The translations under genes were made by a program, and so were the position numbers. The notes under the pieces are model-generated. The model was given only the letters and a program-made list of their open reading frames with translations, had not been told where the DNA came from and did not search any database. From NCBI GenBank assembly GCA_963777915.1, contig CAVZSH010000003.1, positions 248,001 through 312,000 on the forward strand: a DNA stretch of 64,000 nucleotides. Reading direction: 5' to 3'. The DNA comes from CAVUPF01 sp963777915. Lineage in GTDB: Bacteria > Actinomycetota > Thermoleophilia > Solirubrobacterales > 70-9. Position 1 is the stretch's first letter. Every line of letters begins with the position of its first letter. This document shows, one piece after another, positions 40,311-48,442 of this stretch.

Positions 40311-43300
40311 TTGTGGGCTCCGCGCTTGTGGTGAGCTCGCCTGTGATGCTTTTTGGGGTGTCTTTTAACGCAGTGGCCGTGCTTTTTGACAAAACCCGGC
40401 GTGCAAAAGCGCTTTGGTTCAGGTTCCTGGGATGCGTTGCCGCCGGTGCCGGTTATGGAGTGGATTTCCGGCGGAGACGGCGGAGCTGAGCCCGGGCCGT
40501 GACATTCGTCGGAGGCCTTGCAAGGAACCTTTGGTTCAACATAGGGGAAGCCGCCTTCCACCCGGGCATCGTAGATCTTGACCAAATGGCCGTTTTCGTC
40601 GGAGGGAACGAGGCGATCGTGGGTAAAGAAGAACGCGTCAGTTCCGTCGGCGCTGACGCCGAGCAGACTCGAGGCAAAGGGGCTGGTGCCAGTTGAGATG
40701 AGGCCAATACAGGCTTCACTGAGACTGTTGAAGCTCGTGCTCTCCGGAGTACAGTTGCCGGTGCCGTTGGGCTCCCACTCGTAGACGTCTTCGGTTTGGT
40801 CGAGGTCGCGAGCAGCGAGCGCGCTAGTGGAGTTGAAGAAAACCTGACCTGCTTCGGTGAGGCTCAGGCCGTCGGAGGCCAAGGTGGCGTTGGAGCTCGC
40901 AGTTTCATTAGTGGGAGCGCAGGAGACACAGTCGAGCCTCGATGTGGCGGCGTCGGAGCGATAAAGCTCCAGATAGCCGGCGTTGTCGTAGCCAGTAATG
41001 GAGAGTGCAGAAGGGAACACCGCGTAATTGCCGTTGGGAGTCACCTGGAAATCAGCGGTGTTTCGAACTTCAGCCTGTTCGACCGCGTGTACGACTAGAG
41101 GGTTATTAATCTGAGAGCCGGAAGGCGCGCCGTTGACGAACTCAGCGATCGTAGGCGTTCCTTCGGCTTCGCTATCCGCATAGACTTCACCGCTGGGCCC
41201 GACGGTCAGGGCGGACGAGTTGACGATCGAGCCTCCACTCCAGGTCGTAGAAAGGCGGCGGCTGGAAGCGTCAAACTGGATAATCCTGTTGCCGTCGTCG
41301 ACATAGATATAGTGGCCGGTGGGATCGACAGCGATTGCGGCGATGCCTGAGAGGCCCGTGCCGAAGGTTTCGGTCGGGCTGCATTCCCCAGTTTGCACTT
41401 TTGGCGTGCAGCCCGGTGAACCGGGCTCGATCACATCGCCGCTGCTGTCGAATGAGTAGCGCTCAAGGAGGTTGGGAGCGGCGATGTAGAGGTCGCCCGT
41501 CGCCGGATCGGTGGCGAGCCCGACCGCCGGAAATCCAGCGCTTAGCTGACCTACTTGTGCACCGGAACTGTTGTATTTAACGACTCGATCAAAGCTAATG
41601 ACGTAGAAGTTGCCGGCGGAGTCGATGGCGAGTCCCTTGCTTTCGGGTGGATAGCCGTCGAGACGAAATTCTCCCCCGTGTGAGACAAAGTTGCCTTCCT
41701 GATCGAACTCGAAAAGGAGGCCTCGTGCCTGATTGAGGACGAAGAGGTTGCCGGCGGAATCGACGGCGATGCCGGCGATTCCGCCCTCGCTAAAGGGCTG
41801 GGAAGCACGGGTCAGTTCGCCGTTTTCGCCCCAGCTCGTATCCGGTTCGCCAGAGGAGTTGAACTTGAAGACCGTGTTGGTAGCGGTATCGGCGACGTAG
41901 ATGTCGCCGTTCGATGGCCCACCAGAGTCATCGACTGCGACGAAGGTGCGCCCAGAAAAGGAGCCGACATCGTGGTTAAAGCGATGATTGGGCGCGGGCT
42001 GGGGCTTTCCCGCGGTCGAATCGACGGTGGCGATGAACTGGGGGCTCTGACCCGGGCGGGCGAGATAGAGATTGGGAAGATTCTGGGTACCGTGGGAGGG
42101 CCCATCGAGCAACTCGGGCGAGAGGAAGTAGATGCTGCCGTTTTCGGAGGCGACGCCGCCGCCGCCGCCGATCGCGACCGCGCTGCAGTTGTGAGCGCCG
42201 GAGACGGCGTTCCAGTTGTCGACGGGGGTGCAGTTGGCAGTGTTGCCGGGGTCGCCGGGGCCTTCGCTTTCCCCTCTGGAGATGAGGATGAGGGGGTGGC
42301 CTTCTTCCCACATGTAGATGTCGGCGCCGCCGTGTTCGGGATCCTGGGTGGTGAGGTCTTCTTCAGAGGAGAAGAAGACCTTGGAGCCATCGGAGGTCAT
42401 CCCGTCGAAGAGGACGCCGCCGGTGGAGCCGGAGACGCCGGGGGTGAGGGCGATCGATTTGAGCGAGTCGTTGACATCCATGTAGAGGTGCCAGTAGGCA
42501 TTGTGGTCGGCGTCTTCTGTGACCTTCTGGCCGAGGAGAATGCGGGAGCCGTCGGCAGAGATGCCAAGCTCGGCAATCCCGTTGGTGTCGCCAGGTGAGT
42601 GGCAGGCGCCGGGAGTCAGGACACAGGGCAGCGGGCCGCCGCCAGGCGCGTTGGAGACGACGTGGGTTTCGCCTGTCTTCAAATCGTGGTCATAGATCGA
42701 GAACGTCGCCGGTTTCATCGTTACCACCGGGGGCGAAACGGGCGGTCGAGCCGAAGATGAGATGTTCGCCGTTGGCCGAGAGGTGCTGGGCAATGTAGCC
42801 GTCGGGCTTGGCCGAAGGCGGCGGGCTGATGCCTTCAGCGGGTGCCATGCCTTGGAGCAACCCTTCGCCGCCGGGGTGGGTGAGGGGAATACCGGTGCTG
42901 CCGTCAGCAAAACACGGTGAGCAGATGTCGGCGCCGCCGAAGGCGAAGGTGTCTAGGGTCGAGTCGGCTTCGAGCAAGGATGAGGAGAAGGGACCGCTCG
43001 CGCTGGGGTCATCGGCGGGGATACCGACGTATTCGGTGTTCCAGCCTTCCTTGCCGCGGGTGGCGAGGTAGGGGCTGGGACCGTCACCGGTCGGATGCCC
43101 GTCGCCAGGGATAGCGCCGTCGTGGACGGCGTAGAGGACGCGCGAGGGCCCGGCGGCGCTGGAGGCCTGTGGATAGGCGGGGTAAGGTGACAGGCCTTCG
43201 CCGAGGTCGGACTCGACGTCATAGCCGCCAGTGTTAGGAGCAGAGACGAGCTCGTAGGCGCGGCAGTCGAGGAGGAGGGCAGCGCCGGTCTGCTGGCGGA

Positions 43301-45509
43301 CATGCGCATTGGAGCAGGCGTCCTTCAGCACCCCACCGGCGGGGAAGGTCGTAAAGATTTGATCGGGGCCATCGGTCGTGCCCGCTTCATTGGTTGCAAC
43401 AACCCGATAGTGATAGACAGTATCCGCGGTGAGGCTGCCCAGCTGGGCGTAAACGGTCTCATACAGCACACTCGCCTTAACTTCTCCAACGGGGGTACTA
43501 GTACATGGGCCTACCGAGCAATCAACGGTGCCGTATTCGAAATGGTAGGTGGCTTTGCCACCGCCAGGGTTAATCTGTGCTTCAAGCAACGCGCCGTCGG
43601 AGTGAACGTATCTGACCGACTCTTCGACCAGTGGTTCAAACGGCAACGTTGTAACGGTTTGATCTCTGCCTCTGGTTACACCAAGTCCATTCGTCGCGAC
43701 AACGCGATAGTGATAGGTCGTAAGAGGTTCGAGACCGGAAAGGGCGAAGGACACCGCCGTTGGAACCGTGGGCGCTCCAGCGTCTTCGGTGGTGGTTTTA
43801 TGGTCGTAAGATCTGGTGGTTTCCCATTCAGTAGCGGTGGCCCATTCGAAGTAGAAATGTGTTTCTTCGCCGTCTCCAGCGAACGACGCATTCAGAGTTG
43901 CGTTAGTCGGACCGATATGGGTCGCCGGTTCGGTGAGGAGACCCTCCACGGCTGGGGGGAGGAACACCTGATCACCACCCCTCTTGGTTTTCCCATTTGC
44001 CGTGCGAACGACAACACGATAGTGGTAGGCCGTCCCAGTAGCGAGGCCCGAGAGCTGTGCTTCGACTTCGGTCGGTTCGGAGGCAGAGAAAAAGGAGCCG
44101 GGCGGACTGGCGGCAGGGTTCGGCGAGCAGGGGATTGTGCCGCTACCATATTCAGTGTTGAGTCCGTATTCGAAGTCGCAGGCCGTGACTTGGCCAGCTT
44201 CGTTGGGGTCAATGGTGGCATTCAACGTCCCGGACGTGTGGGTGATGTCTTTGACGGTGCCGTAGGTCACCTTGGGAAGGGCAAAGTCAGGACTGAAGAT
44301 ATCGACAGCCAGATCGCCCGCATCGAAAACGTAAGCGTATCCTTCGGAATTGACAGCAATTGCTCCATTGAGTGCTACAAAGGGTCCGGTCGGAGTGCTG
44401 CCGGTCAGTCGACCTATGTATTCACCAGAGGAGGAGTATTCATTCACGACGTATTCATATCCGGCGCCCGCCCGGAAGATCGAACTTGCGATGAGGACGT
44501 TGCCGTTGGTGGGGTCTACAGCAACGCCAGCGCTTTCGCCCAGACCTTCAAATTCCTGGACGAATTCGCCGCTGGCGTGGAACTCATCGACGACGTGATT
44601 GGACAAATCCATGACGAAGAAGTTGCCTTCGCTGCCGGTTGCGATTCCCTCGATTTGACCAAATTCGTTGGGTTCTTTGGGGGTGCCTGTGATCGTGTTG
44701 CCATGGATATAGCTAGCCGAGTAGGAGAAGGACGATTCTTCGTCTGCTCCCTTGAACGCCTGGATAGTGTGACCTTCAGCTCCGCAGCCTCTATTGGAAT
44801 AGACTCGCCCCTGCGTAGGCCCGCCTGAGTTGTCAACCGCGATGTAGTCGTCGCCACAAATTGTTGTGGGGGCCCATGTTTCGACAAGGTTGCCGCCACT
44901 GTTGAATACTTCAATATTGTCGAGGTCCGAGTTGGCGACGTATACGTACCCGGTCGCGTTGTTGAGCGCAAAGTTCTCAAAGCGCCCTTGAGACAGGTCC
45001 TGCTGGGTAAGCGCAAGTTCTCCGATCTTTGTCGTAGAGGGGTTGGCGTCGTACTCGGAGACTGCTCCATCGAAGCCCGCTTCAGCAACCCATACGTCGT
45101 CTTGGGCATTAATCGCAATCTTGCCTGAATATGTAAAGCCGGTCATCTGAGATTCATAGGTGCGAGCGGCGAAGGCCTGGGGAGTCGCGGCGAGGAGCAG
45201 CCCCATCGCAACAGCCAGCCCTCCGACGGCGGCAGACGCAGCGCGGCGCTTTGTCCTCAGTCGCCCCGATAGCTCTGCTATCGGGGCTCCCTGCGTCCTT
45301 GCGCCGCTTGGTTCGGCGCTCGTCGGAGGGCCACCTGTCGACTCGGGGATGCCCCTCCCCATCGCAGAGGAAATCGAAGCTGCGAAACGCGAGATGTGGT
45401 CGCCAGCGTCTGCAGGTGAGCCTGGCCCAGATAGGTTCGCACCTCTCCCCCACTCTCGGCTGCGCAGTGCGGTCGAGAGGGTGCGGAAGATGTTGAGCCT
45501 GGCGCTCAT
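40307..45509 (-). CDS. Giant secreted NHL/FN3-type protein, split by a frameshift near 42,700
   Basis: Two overlapping frames, 42690-45509 and 40307-42910, are one protein of about 1734 codons. The first stops after FAPGGNDETGDVLDL; the second contains FSIYDHDLKTGETHVVSN, the natural continuation, so one extra base lies near 42700. ATG 45509 overlaps the preceding stop (ATGA), with GGAGGGG 6 bases upstream. Order: leader with hairpin, signal (AVGGLAVAMGLLLAATPQAFA), NHL-type propeller (YVANSDLDNIEVFNSGGNLV) and FN3-like repeats (YHYRVVATNGLG). A NVHVRQQTG-type segment with LDCRAYELVS comes next, then a PD40-type propeller (MTSDGSKVFFSSEEDL) and more NHL repeats. The C terminus is a basic His/Lys tail. 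Role on the cell surface is inferred. Confidence 0.78.
42690..42720 (-). other. Frameshift site in giant secreted protein
   Basis: The frame change must occur between the codons for GGNDETGD and SIYDHD. Removing one base from GACGTTCTCGATC (minus strand) restores GDVSIYDHDLK. The site is not a homopolymer. Confidence 0.75.
45249..45325 (-). repeat. Conserved coding hairpin leader element, copy A
   Basis: Arms CCCCGATAGC (45264-45273) and GCTATCGGGG (45277-45286) around a 3-base loop, between conserved flanks (GTCCTCAGTCG on one side; CCCTGCGTCCTTG and CGCTTGGTTCGGCGCTCG on the other). It encodes the leader phrase RTQGAPIAELSGRLRT ahead of the signal peptide. Confidence 0.75.
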
Positions 45510-48442
45510 CGGCGGCCCCTCCGGTTGTGGTGGCCTCTGGCGGCTCTATGGCTCCTACGCTTGCCCTTCTTCCCGCATTGGGCCTGAAGGACGGGGTCCT
45601 GATTTGCGGTCTTGCCGTTCTGGCCGTCCATCTGGACGCTGACGTGCTCGGTGGAGCCACAGAGGTTTGTGGAGTTGGTGATTAGGCCCTTGCTGCCGCC
45701 GTCTAGGGTGAGGGTGAACTGGGACACCGGCGCGTCGGGGACGGTTTCGAAGGTGGTGCGAAGGCGGCCGGGGGCACTTTCGACATGGCCCACGAGGGCG
45801 ATGTCGATCTGTCCATTCAAGGCGGCGACTATGTCGGGAAGGTGGCGACCGGGGGCGGTGAGGAGGTAGACGGGGCCTTCGAGGGGCTTTTCCAGCAGGG
45901 GGGATTCGGCTTTGGCGAAGCCGATGTCGGTGTCGGGCGGGCAGCGTTCGCCCGGAACCTGCCCTTCGGCGAACTGAGCCCGAGTGCAGGGATTGTGGAT
46001 GTGAGCCTGTTCGAGGAACTCGGAGTGGGGCAAGGTGACGGCGACGCGGGAGACGTTGGCGTAGGTGCCCACCTGGGGATAGGTGAGGACGGTGTGCAGG
46101 GAGGGGGTGCCGGCGTGCCTGGTGGAGCCGGAGAGGCGGGTAGTGAGCCTAGGGGCGAAGGGCAGCGTCGAGCAGTTGGTGACCTGGAAGGGAAAGGTTG
46201 GGTTCGCCTGGGCGCCTTCGTTGCCAGTCACGGTGGCGTCGACCGAGGAAGGATCGCAGTTGGTCGGGTTGAGGGCGAAATCGGGACGGTTCAACTCGAT
46301 GAGGATGGAGCGGAGGCGGAGGGGAATACCCTGGAGAATCTGGGGAAGAGGGTCGGAGACTGCGGAGATCTGGGCGGTTTCGGGGTTGACGTGGAGGGCG
46401 GCGCGGACGACAACGTTGCCAAGGTCATAAGGGCCGGAGACGGCAGGGGTGATGACGGCGAGAGAGAGGGGGGCACCTCTGTAGGGGCCAGCAAGGTAGA
46501 CCTTGCCGGCGAGGTAGACAGGATGGTCGCCGGCACCGGCGCCGGCGGTGGTGGTGCCGATCTGGGAGGCGGCCGGGCAACTCGGACTCGCCTTCTCCTG
46601 GAGCCCTGAGTAGCTGGGTTCGGCGGCAATCTTTAGTGCCGCGTCGGGACAGTAAGGGATGCCGGCAAGGGAGGCAATGAAGCCGGGGGGGGTTGTGACG
46701 CTGAGGGAAGTCAGGTCCTGTTCGCCATCCGCACGTGCGAGGTCCAGGGAGAAGTCTGTGTGGGAGCCGCCGGTGTGGACGTCGACCCCGGCCTGGAAGC
46801 CGGGGGCAAAGGGCCGCGGACCTTCGGGGCAGGCGGCGCCGTAGGGACCGAATTCGAGCTGGAAGAACTGAACTGAAGTCTGTTTTGGCACTTCGGAGTC
46901 CCAAGGGGTGAAAGTGCTTTCGACAGGGTAAGTGCCACATTGGGTAGGAGTCGCGAGAAGACCCCGTTCGGAACCGAAGAAGTGAAGGTTGAAATCTTCG
47001 AAGGGAGTTTGGGGAAGTTCCGGGAAAGAGACGAGGAGCTGCCCATCTTCGGAACTAGGAGTGACAGTGCCGGTCAGCTTGACGTGAACATCGAAGCCGT
47101 TGGCGACCAAGAAAATGCGGTAGCGGTGTTCGGGCTGGGGTTCGCCGATGTAGACGTAGCCGGGCAGGGGGCCGGGAAGGGCAGAGCTGGTGACGGTGAG
47201 GGTGCCGACCTTTGAGAATTCAGGGCACTGGGCTTCTTCCTGAGTGCCGAAGCGCGCCTGGGTGTCGGAGCAGTACGTCTTGCCATCGGCAGCATTGGGG
47301 TTGATCGAGAACCCCTTGGGCAATGTCACCGTTGCGGCTCTTATCTCGGAGGGAGAGGGGACGAAAGGACTCTGCTGCTGGGGAACCTCAAGGTTGACGT
47401 CGAGGCCCGAGGCCGAGTCGGTGGCGACGGTTGTCGGCTGGGCGAAGAGGGAGGGGTTGAAGGAGAGCTGATCGCAGCCGGTGGTGGCCGGGTAGGGGTC
47501 CTGCGCGGTGGTGACTCCGTCATCGTAGGCGAGGACTTCAATGGAAGTGCTGAGTGGCACCCCACAGCTAGTGGGATTATCTATGAATGGGGCTTCGGAT
47601 GCATTGGAGGCAACCCCACCGTGGCATGGGACTTCACTGAATTCTTCGCATCCGACAGGCCCCTGGCGATGGGGATTGTTACTCGGAGAGGCAGGAATGC
47701 CCCAAAGGGTTAAATCGGTGAATTCGAGTGGCAAGATGTGGGTGATGTTGGTGATCGTCGCATTGAGGCCATAGTCATTGCTCGTCCTGGGGCTGAGGAC
47801 TATGAAAATCGGGAAGTGCAGGATTGGGGCGAAGAAGGCGAGGAGGCCGGCCTCGCCGGGATGGGGGACCAGGTTGAAGACTGGAATTTCTTGGAAAGCT
47901 CCAACCGCAAGGGTCACGTTTCCAACCTCGGATTCGATCGGGCAGCGGTCAGCGCCGAAGTCAGCCTCGGTGCACTGGGGGGTTGCGTGAGGGTCGCCGA
48001 TGACGCCGGCGGGGTATTCGATGTTGATGTCTTTGGCATCCTGGCAGTCGCAGGAGGGAGGAGGAATGTTCTGAGTTCTACGACTTTCGAGCGAGAACTC
48101 GGTCTCAAGGTTGGGATGGCCGCCGGCCTGAGATGTGGAGGGGGTGACGGCGAAGGATTTAATGGGGGCACCGGCGGAGGCTGGCGCAACGAGGACGAGC
48201 GCCCCCACTCCCACAGCCACCACGCTGGCGGCGACGGACACTGCGCGATGCTGCGTCCTCAGTCGTCCCCATAGCGCTGCTATTGGGACTCCTTGCGTCC
48301 TTGCCTCGCTTGGTTCGGCGCTCGCCATCGCGGCACCTGTCGTCGCGGAGTCGCCCTTCCTCTTACGTTGTGGATCACCAAAAATTTTGAAAAAGAGAAT
48401 GGATGAGCGGGAACGCGGAGTGTTTTTGCGCGTGACCTTCAC
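45506..48442 (-). CDS. Giant secreted protein (paralogue of 37392-40310)
   Basis: GTG 48442 overlaps the preceding stop (GTGA) and has GGAGG 6 bases upstream, so the 75-residue leader is real coding sequence. The signal (RLRTQHRAVSVAASVVAVGVGALVLVAPASA) is followed by about 880 beta-rich residues. FAVTPSTSQAGGHPNLETEFSL, DCQDAKDINIEYPAGVIGDPHATPQCTEADFGADRCPIESEVG, ATVTLPKGFSINPNAADGKTYC and GYVYIGEPQPEHRYRIFLVANGFD repeat, in the same order, the 972-residue paralogue. It ends KKGKRRSHRAARGHHNRRGRR, a strongly basic tail. Third gene of the coupled series. Function unknown. Confidence 0.8.
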   Translation of the reverse strand: MKVTRKNTPRSRSSILFFKIFGDPQRKRKGDSATTGAAMASAEPSEARTQGVPIAALWGRLRTQHRAVSVAASVVAVGVGALVLVAPASAGAPIKSFAVTPSTSQAGGHPNLETEFSLESRRTQNIPPPSCDCQDAKDINIEYPAGVIGDPHATPQCTEADFGADRCPIESEVGNVTLAVGAFQEIPVFNLVPHPGEAGLLAFFAPILHFPIFIVLSPRTSNDYGLNATITNITHILPLEFTDLTLWGIPASPSNNPHRQGPVGCEEFSEVPCHGGVASNASEAPFIDNPTSCGVPLSTSIEVLAYDDGVTTAQDPYPATTGCDQLSFNPSLFAQPTTVATDSASGLDVNLEVPQQQSPFVPSPSEIRAATVTLPKGFSINPNAADGKTYCSDTQARFGTQEEAQCPEFSKVGTLTVTSSALPGPLPGYVYIGEPQPEHRYRIFLVANGFDVHVKLTGTVTPSSEDGQLLVSFPELPQTPFEDFNLHFFGSERGLLATPTQCGTYPVESTFTPWDSEVPKQTSVQFFQLEFGPYGAACPEGPRPFAPGFQAGVDVHTGGSHTDFSLDLARADGEQDLTSLSVTTPPGFIASLAGIPYCPDAALKIAAEPSYSGLQEKASPSCPAASQIGTTTAGAGAGDHPVYLAGKVYLAGPYRGAPLSLAVITPAVSGPYDLGNVVVRAALHVNPETAQISAVSDPLPQILQGIPLRLRSILIELNRPDFALNPTNCDPSSVDATVTGNEGAQANPTFPFQVTNCSTLPFAPRLTTRLSGSTRHAGTPSLHTVLTYPQVGTYANVSRVAVTLPHSEFLEQAHIHNPCTRAQFAEGQVPGERCPPDTDIGFAKAESPLLEKPLEGPVYLLTAPGRHLPDIVAALNGQIDIALVGHVESAPGRLRTTFETVPDAPVSQFTLTLDGGSKGLITNSTNLCGSTEHVSVQMDGQNGKTANQDPVLQAQCGKKGKRRSHRAARGHHNRRGRR
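48249..48325 (-). repeat. Conserved coding hairpin leader element, copy B
   Basis: Arms TCCCCATAGC (48266-48275) and GCTATTGGGA (48279-48288), one mismatch, loop GCT. Flanks match copies A and C. Encodes RTQGVPIAALWGRLRT in the leader. Confidence 0.75.

Noticed and set aside
43302..44828. 508-codon open frame opposite the giant secreted protein
   Set aside because: Shadow of a repetitive beta-rich gene; no ribosome site or recognisable domain.
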